From NCBI RefSeq assembly GCF_902706195.1, contig NZ_CACSJO010000010.1, positions 62,001 to 126,000 on the forward strand: a stretch of 64,000 bases of DNA, in the 5' to 3' direction. Source of the DNA: Novosphingobium sp. 18050. GTDB taxonomy: Bacteria > Pseudomonadota > Alphaproteobacteria > Sphingomonadales > Sphingomonadaceae. Below, one piece after another: positions 52,170 through 61,795 of the stretch (within the stretch, counting starts at the first letter, position 1; every line of letters starts with the position of its first letter). Both the position numbers and the translations under genes were made by a program. The notes beneath the pieces are model-generated. The model did not search any database. It saw only the letters and a list, made by a program, of their open reading frames with translations, and was not told the DNA's origin.

Positions 52170-53168
52170 CTATACCGGGACAGGTGCAGTCATGACGATT
52201 TCGGCGAAGTAGCCGGCCATGGCAGCGACGGCCTTGTCGCTGAGTTCGATGAAGGCGCGCCGGCGGTCGCCTGCGTCGCTTACGCGCGCGAATAGGCCGG
52301 CTTCAACCATCTGGCCGATCCAGCGTAGTGCGGTCGTCGGCGGGACAGCTGCGGCGATGCACAGCGAGGTAACTGACACCTGCTTGTTCTCGATCCGCGA
52401 GGCGGTGAGATCCAGGAGCATGTCCCAGGCGGGATCGGCGAAGAGGTCACCGTCGAAAAAGCGGGCGCGCAGCTGGCGCTGACGGATGATCCGGCGTACC
52501 AGCTTCGCATCGGGAAGCTGCGCCTTCGCGCGCGGCGCTGCCCCCGGAGGGGACGGCCTCTCGGCGACGGCATTACCCACCGCAGCGGCGCTTCCGCGAG
52601 GGTCGAGCCGGTCAATGCGACCGGCAATCTGGCCGACCTGTTCGGTCAGGCGCAGCAACATCAACCGGTCATCCTCGGACAGTTCGCGCAGCCGACCCGA
52701 AGGAAAACTCGCCAGCACCTGCCCCAGTGCGATGACCCGTTCAGCGCGATCGGGGTCGACGAGCAGCACAGGGGACGACTGGTCCATGCAGGCAAAGACG
52801 TCCTCAAGCGCATCGACGCTGGTTGAGACGATCAGGCGCGGTCCGCCCTGCCCCGCGCGCATGTCCAGCCGCGCCAACGCGGCCAGCGATGCGGCATCAA
52901 CCTGAGGGCAATCCACCAGAACGATATCCCCAAGCGACCTGCCGGCGTCCTCCGTAAGGTCGGCCAGAGCGCCCGCCGCCGCGACGGTCAGACCTGCGGC
53001 GCCGGCATCCTCCCGCATCGTGGCGCGCAGATGGGGGCGGTCGGCATAGATCGACAGGCGGACGGGAACATCGCCCGCCCCGCTGCGCGCTGCGCCCGGG
53101 GCCGCGCCATAGGCGAAGTCCGGCTGGATGAAATCCATGTCGCGCATCGCTTCCAACTCCGTTTCCAT
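52170..53168 (-). CDS. MarR-type winged-helix protein with receiver-like N-terminus
   Basis: A 332-residue protein. The C-terminal 100 residues form a MarR-like winged helix (VSVTSLCIAAAVPPTTALRWI and DRRRAFIELSDKAVAAM). The N-terminal 150 residues look like a degenerate receiver or Rossmann fold (DIVLVDCPQVDAASLAAL, RLIVSTSVDALEDVF, VLLVDPDRAERVI). The middle is a disordered linker. ATG 53168 was preferred to 53189. Regulatory role unknown. Confidence 0.7.
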   Translation of the reverse strand: METELEAMRDMDFIQPDFAYGAAPGAARSGAGDVPVRLSIYADRPHLRATMREDAGAAGLTVAAAGALADLTEDAGRSLGDIVLVDCPQVDAASLAALARLDMRAGQGGPRLIVSTSVDALEDVFACMDQSSPVLLVDPDRAERVIALGQVLASFPSGRLRELSEDDRLMLLRLTEQVGQIAGRIDRLDPRGSAAAVGNAVAERPSPPGAAPRAKAQLPDAKLVRRIIRQRQLRARFFDGDLFADPAWDMLLDLTASRIENKQVSVTSLCIAAAVPPTTALRWIGQMVEAGLFARVSDAGDRRRAFIELSDKAVAAMAGYFAEIVMTAPVPV

Positions 53169-53235
53169 AGCGGAACATTGTTGGAACATAATAGAGTCAG
53201 GTCAACGCCCCGCAGCCGTTAAAATGCTGCAACCA

Positions 53236-54243
53236 TCAAGCCCACCAGCCCGCCAGTTCGCGGCGCACCAGCGCCTCCAGCATGGCCATTCCGGGCGCCC
53301 CGTCATTGAGACAGGCAAGGACCGCAAGCTTTTCGCCGCCCGCTTCCTCGAAAACTTCACGGCCGCGGATCGCCAGTTCCTCCAGCGTTTCCACGCAATC
53401 GGCCGAGAAGCCCGGCGCAGCGATGGCGATGCGGCGGGTGCCGGCTTTCGCCTCTTTCTCCAGTGTGGTTTCGGTGGCGGGTTCAAGCCATTTGGCGCGG
53501 CCGAAGCGGGACTGGAAACTGGTCTCGATGCGCAGGCCCGGCAGGCGTGCGGCCAGCCGCTCGCGAAGCAGGCGGGCGGTGTTCAGGCAATGCGCATGGT
53601 AGGGATCGCCCAGTTCGCGCGTACGCTCGGGCATGCCGTGAAACGAGAGCAGCAGCAGTTCCGGCACGAAGTCCAGCGCCTCCACCTGCGCGGCGAGGTC
53701 GTTTTCCAGCGCCTCGATGTAGCCCGGATCGCCGTGGTAAGGCGGCAGGGTGCGCAGCGCTGGCTGCCAGCGCATCTTGCCCAGCGCATCGCCCAGGCTG
53801 TCCATCACGGAGGCGGTGGTTGCCCCGGAATATTGCGGGTAGAGCGGCGCGACGAGTACCCGTTCGTAGCCTGCATCCTTCATCGCCTGAATGCGCGAGG
53901 GGATCGAAGGGTTACCATAGCGCATCGCCCAGTCGACTTTCACGCCGTCACCCAGCATTACCTGAAGGGCGCGTGCCTGCGCGGCCGTGATTGCGGCCAG
54001 CGGGGAGCCTTCGTCCGTCCAGACCTGCGCATAGGCATAGGCGGACTTCGCGGGACGGGTGCGCAGGATAACGCCGTGGAGGATCGGCTTCCATACGAGA
54101 GCCGGAATCTCGATCACACGCGGGTCGGAAAGAAACTCGGCAAGGTAGCGCCGTACCGCCGCCGGGGTCGGCGCGTCGGGAGTGCCGAGGTTGACCAGCA
54201 GGACGCCGACCTTCGAGGTATCGGGAGAAGTAACCGGGGGCAT
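53236..54243 (-). CDS. hemH: Ferrochelatase HemH
   Basis: A 335-residue enzyme inserting iron into protoporphyrin IX. Motifs include VGVLLVNLGTPDAP at the start, LLLSFHGMPERTRELGDPYHAHC with the catalytic His, and TSFQSRFGRAKWLEP; GFSADCVETLEEL near the end holds the conserved Glu. The ATG overlaps the stop of the upstream molybdoenzyme gene. Confidence 0.96.
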   Translation of the reverse strand: MPPVTSPDTSKVGVLLVNLGTPDAPTPAAVRRYLAEFLSDPRVIEIPALVWKPILHGVILRTRPAKSAYAYAQVWTDEGSPLAAITAAQARALQVMLGDGVKVDWAMRYGNPSIPSRIQAMKDAGYERVLVAPLYPQYSGATTASVMDSLGDALGKMRWQPALRTLPPYHGDPGYIEALENDLAAQVEALDFVPELLLLSFHGMPERTRELGDPYHAHCLNTARLLRERLAARLPGLRIETSFQSRFGRAKWLEPATETTLEKEAKAGTRRIAIAAPGFSADCVETLEELAIRGREVFEEAGGEKLAVLACLNDGAPGMAMLEALVRRELAGWWA

Positions 54244-56513
54244 CACAAATCCTCACCAAAGAAGGGCAGGCGGCGCAGGCGCAGGCCCGTCGCCGAATAA
54301 AGCGCATTGGCGACCGCCGGGGCGACAGCGGCAACGCCCAGTTCGCCGGGATCGGCGGGCTGCGCCTTGCTATCGATGAACTCGACTTCGATCGCGGGGC
54401 AGTCCGCCAGAGTGGGCAGGCCCATCGCGGCAAGACTGTCGCCATCGGGCCGGCCGCCCTCATAACGGACAGCGCACCCCAGCGCGAGCCCGAGGCCGAA
54501 GACGAGGCCGCCCTCGATCTGCTGGCGGGCAATGTCGAGATTGACGATGCGGCCGATGTCGGCAACGACGCTAAGGCGGTCCACGCGCACGCCGTTTTCA
54601 TCGCGCCGGGCGCTGGCGACAACGGCGATGCGCCCCTCTCCCATTACATGGCAGGCGATGCCCTGACCGCTCGCATCGCCCCCGCCGCCCCACTGCGACA
54701 GCGCCGCGACACGCTGGAGACACTCCGCAAGGCGGGTGTCCTTGCCCAGCATCGCCATGCGATAGGACAGCGGTTCCCGGTTCGCCTTGTGGGCGAGTTC
54801 ATCAACGAAGCTCTCGTTGAAGAAGGCAGTCCAGGCGTGGGCATTGCCGCGCATCCGGGCCGTGGGCAGCCCGATCTTCACAGGGACGTGGTCCACCACG
54901 ATGTTGGGAATGTCGTAAGGGGGCACCGCGCCTTCGAGGGCCATCGGGTCCGCCTTGCCCGCAACCGCATCAAGGGCGTCGAAAGGCGTATCGCCCCCCA
55001 GCAGACGTCGGCCGAATTCGCGCGCGGTGGCGGGAACGGCGACGCGGGCACGCCACCCGGCGACAGCCCCTTCGGTGTCCACCCGAGCGCCCATGATCGC
55101 GACGACAGGGGCCCGAGGCAGCCCGGCACGGAATTCTTCGCGCCGAGTCCAGGTGAGTTGAACCGGCTTGCCGATGGCCTTTGCTATCACCGCCACTTCC
55201 ACTGCAGGTTCGTTTTCCAGACGGCGATCGAAACTGCCTCCGATCGCCATGGGATAGAGCACGACGGCACGCGTATCGAGGCCAATGGCGCGGGCGGCAG
55301 CCTCGCGGGTCGCCTCAGGCGCCTGGGTTCCGGCCCAGAGTTCGAGACGGCCTTCGCTGAAATGCGCAGCGGCAGCGGCGGTCTCTATCGTCGCGTGAAG
55401 GGCCGGGGCGACTTCGTAGCGAAGCTGGAGCGGCAGCCCTCCACGCAGACTTTCCCGGTCGCCCTGTGCATGGATCGTCGCGGCGTCGACGGTGTGCATG
55501 GCCTCGTCCATCGCGGCGTCCACCAGGTTGGAATCGGCCCCGGCGGCAACCTTGAAGCGCGGCGCCATGCGGGTCAGGGCGGATTGCGCGGTCCAGCCGT
55601 CGGTGGCAACGGCAGCGACCCAGGCACCGCCGTTCGTCATGCCGCGCACGATGCCAAGAAAACCGCGCATTCCCTTGACGGCCGCTTCGTCGAGGCCAGA
55701 AATAGACGTGTTCAAGCCGATCGGCGCGTGTGCAATCGCGGCGTGGACCATTCCGGGCAAGCGCACGTCGCCCGCGAAAGTCCACGAGCCGTCGACTTTC
55801 GCGGGCAGGTCAAGCCGGGGATAGCGCAGCGGCGCGCCGGGGGGGAATTCGCCCGGTCGCTCTGCAATGGCCAGCGCCCGCAGCGGCGGGGGCAAGGGCG
55901 GAGAGAAGGCAGCGGCTTCCTCGGCGAGCGGACCGAATGGAAGGCGCTTGCCTTCGTGGGTCACGAAGCCGTCCGCCGCCTCGCACTCCTCCCAGCCGAC
56001 GTTCCAGCGGGCCGCCGCCGCCTGCATCAGCATCGCGCGCACCGAAGCTGCGGCGGCGCGGGCCGGGCCTTCGTAAGCCGCCAGTTCCGTGCCATCTGCG
56101 GTAACGTTGAAGCGGCGGTCCTGCGCCCAGCGCCTGGTCAAAAGGTCGTCCGGCTCGTCTGCCAGGGACGGAGCCAGCGGCATCCACAGCGGCGCCCACT
56201 TCGCCGCCAGCACGAGATTGGCGTAAAGCGCGCTGACCGGGGCCTGTTCCACCGCGACCTGCCGCCAGTCCGCGCCAAGTTCATAAGCGACCACTTGGGG
56301 GATGAGAGTGGTGATACCCTGCCCCATCTCGACTTGCGGCACAGCCACGGTAACGACGCCGTCGCTGCCGATCTTGATCCAGGCGTCGAAGGCGAACTCA
56401 CCCTTGGCCGGCTCAAGCGGCAGGGGGTAGCGGCGCGGGCGCAGCATGTAGCCGAGCGCAAGACCGCCCCCGGCCAGCCCTCCGACAAGAATGCCGCGCC
56501 GCGTGACCGCCAT
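54243..56513 (-). CDS. Molybdopterin-binding oxidoreductase, IorB-type large subunit (Tat exported)
   Basis: A 756-residue protein of the xanthine-oxidase family resembling isoquinoline 1-oxidoreductase beta subunit or periplasmic aldehyde dehydrogenases. It starts with a twin-arginine signal (TRRGILVGGLAGGGLALGY), and shows QVEMGQGITTLIPQV and ELGVAAVAPAVANALYSATG typical of the cofactor-binding domains. The usual partner, a small 2Fe-2S subunit gene, is not adjacent. It overlaps mrp and hemH by a few bases at each end. Substrate unknown. Confidence 0.87.
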   Translation of the reverse strand: MAVTRRGILVGGLAGGGLALGYMLRPRRYPLPLEPAKGEFAFDAWIKIGSDGVVTVAVPQVEMGQGITTLIPQVVAYELGADWRQVAVEQAPVSALYANLVLAAKWAPLWMPLAPSLADEPDDLLTRRWAQDRRFNVTADGTELAAYEGPARAAAASVRAMLMQAAAARWNVGWEECEAADGFVTHEGKRLPFGPLAEEAAAFSPPLPPPLRALAIAERPGEFPPGAPLRYPRLDLPAKVDGSWTFAGDVRLPGMVHAAIAHAPIGLNTSISGLDEAAVKGMRGFLGIVRGMTNGGAWVAAVATDGWTAQSALTRMAPRFKVAAGADSNLVDAAMDEAMHTVDAATIHAQGDRESLRGGLPLQLRYEVAPALHATIETAAAAAHFSEGRLELWAGTQAPEATREAAARAIGLDTRAVVLYPMAIGGSFDRRLENEPAVEVAVIAKAIGKPVQLTWTRREEFRAGLPRAPVVAIMGARVDTEGAVAGWRARVAVPATAREFGRRLLGGDTPFDALDAVAGKADPMALEGAVPPYDIPNIVVDHVPVKIGLPTARMRGNAHAWTAFFNESFVDELAHKANREPLSYRMAMLGKDTRLAECLQRVAALSQWGGGGDASGQGIACHVMGEGRIAVVASARRDENGVRVDRLSVVADIGRIVNLDIARQQIEGGLVFGLGLALGCAVRYEGGRPDGDSLAAMGLPTLADCPAIEVEFIDSKAQPADPGELGVAAVAPAVANALYSATGLRLRRLPFFGEDL

Positions 56514-57526
56514 CAGGGAGCCTTGTCCAGCCAGTCGCCCACCGCCTGCGCAAGCGCGGCGAAGGCCTCTGCCTGGGGGCCCTCGCCTGCGGCAGTGGGT
56601 GTGCCCGCATCGGCCTCGCGCCGAATCGCTATATGAAGCGGAATGCGTCCCAGGAACGGCACGTTCATCTCCCTGGCAGCCAGTTCCGCGCCGCCGGAGC
56701 CGAACGGATCGCTCACCTCGCCGCAGTGGGGACATGCGTATCCGGCCATGTTCTCGACCACGCCGATCACCGGCACGCCGCCCTTGGTGAACAGTTCGGC
56801 GGCGCGCGCCGCGTCCATCAGCGCAAGGTCCTGCGGGGTCGAGACGATCACCGCACCGGCCGGCTTGAAGCGCTGGAGCATGGTCAGCTGCACGTCGCCG
56901 GTGCCGGGCGGCAGGTCGATGACGAGCAGTTCCGCGTTATCCCAATGCGCCTCCACAAGCTGGATCAGCGCCCCCGCGATCTTGGGACCGCGCCAGGCGA
57001 TTGCCTGCCCCGGCGGCGTAAGATGCGCCATCGACAGCACCGGCACGCCGCAGGGGCTCTGCACCGGCACCAGCTTGCCCTGATGCGCGACCGCACGGGT
57101 ACCTTCGGTTCCGAGCAGACGCGCCTGTGAAGGCCCGTAGATATCCGCGTCGACAAGGCCGACCTTTCGGCCCTCACGCGCCAGCGCAACGGCGAGATTG
57201 GCAGCCAGCGTCGACTTGCCGACACCGCCCTTGCCCGAGCCGACCGCGATGATGCGCGGGCCTTGTCGCGGCGCGGGGACAGGCTCGGCCTTGTCCGCCA
57301 TCATCGCCACGTGCACTTCGGATACGCCCGGTGCGCCGGACAGCGCGCCCTTGATCTCGGCCTCAAGCCTTTCGCGGGCCAGCGAGCCCAATCCGGCAGC
57401 GTCGAGCACGAGGATCGCCCGGCCGCCGACCAGCCGCAACGACTGCAGGCGCGCTCCGGCGTCTCCCGGCAGCAGGGCCTTCAGCCCGTCTCCGCTACCA
57501 TCGCCTGTTCCTTCGCCGCTGTTCAC
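56513..57526 (-). CDS. mrp: Mrp/ApbC-type iron-sulfur carrier ATPase
   Basis: A 337-residue P-loop ATPase with N-terminal DUF59-like domain (residues 1-95), deviant Walker A GSGKGGVGKST, switch DADIYGPSQ, and the CxxC cluster ligand GYACPHCGE. It loads Fe-S clusters onto target enzymes. GTG 57526 was chosen because CCGGAG lies upstream and the longer frame has no family character. It leads the unit with the Fe-S/Mo enzyme and hemH. Confidence 0.92.
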   Translation of the reverse strand: MNSGEGTGDGSGDGLKALLPGDAGARLQSLRLVGGRAILVLDAAGLGSLARERLEAEIKGALSGAPGVSEVHVAMMADKAEPVPAPRQGPRIIAVGSGKGGVGKSTLAANLAVALAREGRKVGLVDADIYGPSQARLLGTEGTRAVAHQGKLVPVQSPCGVPVLSMAHLTPPGQAIAWRGPKIAGALIQLVEAHWDNAELLVIDLPPGTGDVQLTMLQRFKPAGAVIVSTPQDLALMDAARAAELFTKGGVPVIGVVENMAGYACPHCGEVSDPFGSGGAELAAREMNVPFLGRIPLHIAIRREADAGTPTAAGEGPQAEAFAALAQAVGDWLDKAP

Positions 57527-57737
57527 TCTTGTCTCCGGGATGTTTCCGGTTTGCTTCCGGCTGGGGACCTGTCCCCAAATCACGCCGCTCAGGTGGCGTA
57601 CCCGAGGAAAAAGGGCAAGAGAGGCACTGTTATTTGCCCGAGGTGTTCTTATAGATAGCCTCATGAAAGCTTTCGGTGGAGCAGGAACGCGCGGCAGCGC
57701 GCCCGGAGACGACGCAGCACAAGAGGGTGTCCTGGCC

Positions 57738-58940
57738 ATGGCCGGCCGCAACAGCCCATGGGGTGGTGGCGGCAGCAATGGAGGCGATGACACCGGGTCC
57801 GGCAATGCCGGCAACGACGGGCAGCCCGGTGACGAAGGCGAAGCGCCTTCCCCCGGCGCGCCCGCACCCAAGGGCGAGGAAGGCCGGCCCGGCCCGCGCA
57901 ACCCCTGGCTTCCCAGCGGCGACACTCCGCCGCCCCGGCGCTCTGCCGGGATCGAGGACATCTTCCGCGGCCGCGACCCGCGCCGTTCGAGCGGCGGCGG
58001 CGGCGGCGGAATGGGCGGAGGCTTTCCCAACTTCCCGCGCCGGCCCGACGGTTCCTCGTGGCTGCCACTGGGTATCGGCGCGGCAGTCGTCGTCGTGCTC
58101 GGCATTTCCAGCCTGCACATCCTCGGCCCCAAGGAGCAGGGCGTGGTGACACGCCTCGGCCAATATTCTCGTACGATCGATTCCGGCACCAGCCTGACCC
58201 TGCCCTGGCCGATCGAACAGGTGGCGGTGGCCGACGTACGCTCGTTCTCGGTGGACATGATCCCCGACGACGAAAACGAGAAGCTGATGCTGACGAGCGA
58301 CAAGAGCCTTGTCGATCTCAGCTATCTGGTTCGCTGGAACATCAAGGATCTCAAGAACTACACCTTCCGCCTGGCCGACCCCAAGGAAACCGTGCGCGAA
58401 GTGGCGGAAGCCGCGATGCGTGCCTCGATCGCCCAGATCACGCTATCCGACGCTCTCTCCGGCTCCGGCCGCGCTAAAGTGGAGCAGGACGTGCGCGAAC
58501 GGATGCAGCGCATCCTCGACGGTTATCGTTCGGGCGTGTCGATCCAGGGCGTCGAGATCAAGAAGGCCGATCCGCCAAGCAAGACCAAGGGCGCCTTCGA
58601 CCAGGTCAACGTCGCCCAGCAGGAAGCAGAGCGCGACCGCTCGGAGGCCCGCGCCTGGGCCCAGCAGGTCATCGCCCGCGCCGAGGGCGACGCCACCGCC
58701 TTCGACAAGGTTTACGAGCAGTACAAGCTGGCACCCGAGGTCACCAAACGCCGCATGTATTACGAGACGATGGAACGCGTGATCCGCGACAACGATACGG
58801 TCGTCGCCGAAAAAGGCGTGACCCCTTATCTGCCGCTGTCCGAATTCAAGCGCCGTGCGCCTGCCGATAGCGCCGCCGCCCCGGCAGGCGCCGTGTCGGC
58901 CCCCGCCCCGGCGCCTGCCGACACCAAGGGAGGCCTGTGA
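57738..58940 (+). CDS. hflK: HflK, regulator subunit of the FtsH protease
   Basis: A 400-residue SPFH/band-7 membrane protein: a Gly/Pro-rich cytoplasmic N-terminus (PWGGGGSNGG), one transmembrane helix (LGIGAAVVVVLGISSLHIL, about residue 115) and a periplasmic SPFH domain, with a coiled-coil tail after it. With HflC it surrounds FtsH. ATG 57738 has AGAGGG upstream; ATG 57663 would add 25 residues. Confidence 0.95.
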   Translation: MAGRNSPWGGGGSNGGDDTGSGNAGNDGQPGDEGEAPSPGAPAPKGEEGRPGPRNPWLPSGDTPPPRRSAGIEDIFRGRDPRRSSGGGGGGMGGGFPNFPRRPDGSSWLPLGIGAAVVVVLGISSLHILGPKEQGVVTRLGQYSRTIDSGTSLTLPWPIEQVAVADVRSFSVDMIPDDENEKLMLTSDKSLVDLSYLVRWNIKDLKNYTFRLADPKETVREVAEAAMRASIAQITLSDALSGSGRAKVEQDVRERMQRILDGYRSGVSIQGVEIKKADPPSKTKGAFDQVNVAQQEAERDRSEARAWAQQVIARAEGDATAFDKVYEQYKLAPEVTKRRMYYETMERVIRDNDTVVAEKGVTPYLPLSEFKRRAPADSAAAPAGAVSAPAPAPADTKGGL

Positions 58941-59779
58941 TGAGCAACCTCCTGCAGGACTACAAGGCAGCATGGATCGCCGCCGGCGTCGTAGCCGTTG
59001 GCCTGATGCTCAGCGTCATCATCGTCCCCGAGGACCAGCAGGCCGTGGTGGTCCGCACCGGCAAGCCGGTGAACGTCTATAACGCGTATTCCGAGAAGGC
59101 CGATTTCGGGCAGACCGATGCCGGCGTCCACTTTCGTATTCCCTTGGTCGAACAGGTCATCCGCATCGACAAGCGGCTGCTTTCCGTCGACATGCAGCAG
59201 CAGCAGGTACTCTCCACCGACCAGCAGCGGCTCAACGTCGATGCCTATGCCCGTTACCGCATTGTCGATCCGATCCGCATGGTCGAAAGCGCCGGCACCG
59301 CCGAGCGCGTGACGCAGCAGCTCGAGCCGATCCTGTCCTCGGCCGTCCGTCAGGAACTGGGCAAGCGCACCTTCCAGTCGCTGCTCACTGCCGAGCGCGG
59401 CGAAGCGATGGAAAATATCCGCAAGAGCCTCGACCACGAAGCACGCGAATACGGTGCCCAGATTGTCGACGTGCGCATCAAGCGCGCCGACCTGCCCGAG
59501 GGAGCGCTGGCAGCCGCCTTCACGCGCATGGAGGCCGGACGCCAGGAAGAAGCCAAGACGATCGCCGCACGCGGCCAGCGCGACGCCCAGATCATCCGCG
59601 CCGACGCCGATGCCCAGGCATCGAAGATCTACGCCGCAGCCTTCGGCAAGGACCCTTCGTTCTACGACTTCTACCGTGCGATGCAGAGCTACTCGGTGTC
59701 CTTCGCCAAGGATCAGGGCGGCAAGACGATCCTGCTCTCACCCGACAACGCCTATCTGAATCATTTCCGGGAGCCGTAA
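58940..59779 (+). CDS. hflC: HflC, regulator subunit of the FtsH protease
   Basis: A 279-residue SPFH protein with one N-terminal helix (WIAAGVVAVGLMLSVIIV) and PEDQQAVVVRTGKPVNVY, then ALAAAFTRMEAGRQEEAKTI in the coiled coil. It overlaps the hflK stop by 1 base, so the pair is coupled. Confidence 0.95.
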   Translation: MSNLLQDYKAAWIAAGVVAVGLMLSVIIVPEDQQAVVVRTGKPVNVYNAYSEKADFGQTDAGVHFRIPLVEQVIRIDKRLLSVDMQQQQVLSTDQQRLNVDAYARYRIVDPIRMVESAGTAERVTQQLEPILSSAVRQELGKRTFQSLLTAERGEAMENIRKSLDHEAREYGAQIVDVRIKRADLPEGALAAAFTRMEAGRQEEAKTIAARGQRDAQIIRADADAQASKIYAAAFGKDPSFYDFYRAMQSYSVSFAKDQGGKTILLSPDNAYLNHFREP

Positions 59780-59891
59780 GCGCTCCCGTCAGTTTGAGGC
59801 TGGTTCGCTGTCGCCCGAAGCCTGCAGAATAGCGGATAGCGCATCATTCAAATCCGGTTAAGCTCACCGGGCCTCAATCGGTGGTGAGTTT

Positions 59892-59953
59892 CCCGGTCGG
59901 TGCGAAAGCAAACGATCATACGCCCGGTCGGTGCGCCAGCAGCGACCATACGG
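59892..59953 (+). repeat. Imperfect tandem duplication of about 30 bases upstream of degP
   Basis: Two adjacent copies begin CCCGGTCGGTGCG (59892 and 59923) and end ATACG; they differ at about five positions plus a 1-base indel. They lie directly before the degP ribosome-binding site, between hflC and degP. Confidence 0.7.
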
Positions 59954-59967
59954 AGGAATCAAAGGAC

Positions 59968-61521
59968 GTGAAGCCCGTGCGATACGTTTATGGATTGACC
60001 AGCGCGCTCCTTCTTGGAGGCGCAGCTGCCACCCTCGTCACAGGCTACCCCGCAGGCGCGCAGGTGGCCCAGAACGAATCCAGCGAGATGTCGAAGATGG
60101 TCCCGCGCGCAGGCGCCCCGGCCAGCTTCGCGGACCTGACGGCACAGCTTGCGCCGGCCGTCGTCAACATCTCGACCCGCCAGAAAGTGCAGGTCGCCAG
60201 CGGCGCCGGTGCGAATCCCTTCGCCGGCACCCCGTTCGAGGGCCTCTTCGGCGGCGGCGGCGGCGGTGGCGGTGCCCCGCAGACGCGCGAAGCGCAGTCG
60301 CTGGGTTCGGGCTTCATCGTCTCCGCCGACGGTTATCTCGTGACCAACAATCACGTTATCACCGCTGAAGGCAAGGGCCAGGTCGAATCGATCACGGTCA
60401 CCATGCCCGATGGCACCGAATATCCCGCCAAGCTCATCGGCAAGGATGCCGCATCGGACCTCGCCGTGCTGAAGATCGATGCCAAGAAGCCCCTCCCCTT
60501 CGTGAAGTTCGGCGATAGCCGCAATGCCCGCGTAGGCGACTGGGTGATCGCCATCGGCAACCCGTTCGGCCTCGGCGGCACGGTAACGGCGGGCATCGTC
60601 TCTGCCGTCTACCGCAACACCGGCGCGGGCGGCGCTTACGATCGCTACCTGCAGACCGATGCCTCGATCAACCGCGGCAACTCGGGCGGCCCGATGTTCG
60701 ACATGAGCGGCCAGGTCATCGGTATCAACAACGCGATCTTCTCGCCCACCGGCGGTAGCGTCGGCATCGGCTTCGCCATTCCGGCAGAGACCGCCGCCCC
60801 GCTCGTCCAGAAGCTCATCAAGGGCGAGGCGATCGAGCGCGGATACCTGGGCGTGCGCATCCAGCCGATCAACGAGGACCTCGCGGACTCGCTCGGCCTT
60901 GAGCACAACAAGGGCGAATTCATCCAGATGGTCGAGCCTGACGGCGCGGCTGCCAAGTCCGGGATGCAGGCTGGCGACGTCGTCGTGAAGGTCAACAACA
61001 AGGAAGTTACGCGCGACCAGAACCTCTCGTTCCTGGTATCCAACGTTGCTCCGGGTGCCCGCATCCCGATCGAGGTGATCCGCAACGGCAAGCGCATGAC
61101 CCTGAACGCCACGGTCGCCAAGCGCCCGACCGAGGAGGAACTGCAGCAGTCCTTTGACGCCAACTCCGATCAGGGCGACGATGCTTTCGGCAACGCACCG
61201 ACCCAGCAGGAGCAGGGCGCGGTGGAGAAGTCGCTGGGCATGTCGGTAACCCCGCTGACCTCGCAGATCGCTCGCCAGCTGGGGGCAGCCGATGGGACCA
61301 AGGGCGTCGTCGTCCTCGCCGTCGACCCCAACTCGGACGCCGGCCAGAAGGGCTTCGCGCGTGGGTTCATCATCCTGGAAGCCAACGGCAAGCCCGTCAC
61401 CAACCAGGCCGACCTCAACGCAGCAGTCGCCGCCGTCAAGGCCGATGGGCGTTCTGCAATCCTGCTACGCGTCCAGCCGCGCGGCCAGCCCGCAACCTTC
61501 GTGCCTGTCCGCCTGCGCTGA
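59968..61521 (+). CDS. degP: DegP/HtrA-type periplasmic serine protease (Do)
   Basis: A 517-residue protease-chaperone with signal sequence (ending near AGAQVA), catalytic triad His (VTNNHVI), Asp (ASDLAVLKI) and Ser (NRGNSGGPMF), followed by two PDZ domains (about 300-390 and 420-517). The LA loop is Gly-rich (GLFGGGGGGGGAP). Start GTG 59968 (or 59977) follows GGAGG and AAAGGA. It clears misfolded envelope proteins, next to hflKC. Confidence 0.94.
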   Translation: MKPVRYVYGLTSALLLGGAAATLVTGYPAGAQVAQNESSEMSKMVPRAGAPASFADLTAQLAPAVVNISTRQKVQVASGAGANPFAGTPFEGLFGGGGGGGGAPQTREAQSLGSGFIVSADGYLVTNNHVITAEGKGQVESITVTMPDGTEYPAKLIGKDAASDLAVLKIDAKKPLPFVKFGDSRNARVGDWVIAIGNPFGLGGTVTAGIVSAVYRNTGAGGAYDRYLQTDASINRGNSGGPMFDMSGQVIGINNAIFSPTGGSVGIGFAIPAETAAPLVQKLIKGEAIERGYLGVRIQPINEDLADSLGLEHNKGEFIQMVEPDGAAAKSGMQAGDVVVKVNNKEVTRDQNLSFLVSNVAPGARIPIEVIRNGKRMTLNATVAKRPTEEELQQSFDANSDQGDDAFGNAPTQQEQGAVEKSLGMSVTPLTSQIARQLGAADGTKGVVVLAVDPNSDAGQKGFARGFIILEANGKPVTNQADLNAAVAAVKADGRSAILLRVQPRGQPATFVPVRLR

Positions 61522-61543
61522 CCGCCACGAAGACCTGATGCGA

Positions 61544-61580
61544 AACGCCCGCCGGAGCAATCCGGCGGGCGTTTTCGTTT
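61544..61580 (+). terminator. Intrinsic terminator after degP
   Basis: A 13-bp perfect stem AACGCCCGCCGGA (61544-61556) and TCCGGCGGGCGTT (61561-61573), loop GCAA, followed by TTTCGTTT. Confidence 0.9.
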
Positions 61581-61795
61581 GTGCAAGAGCTGCGACGGGT
61601 CGAGGTGCTGCCAGGATGCAGGTGAGCCGGACTCCCCCCAGCTACTCGGCGCTTCGCATGCGTCGGCGCAGACCAGACGTCCACGCCCCCTCAAGAACCG
61701 CTCCGCCGTCTGCCTGATATTCGCCAGCGAGCGGGAAACCGTCAGCCCTGACCTAACCGACCCTCCCCGCGACGGAGAGGATCGGCGTTAGGCGT

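Noticed and set aside
54648..56636. Plus-strand open frame of about 660 codons opposite the IorB-type gene
   Set aside because: Antisense shadow; no recognisable domain and conflicts with the motif-supported minus-strand gene.
57198..57737. In-frame upstream extension of hflK
   Set aside because: It overlaps mrp on the other strand and lacks HflK character; the start at 57738 has a good ribosome-binding site.
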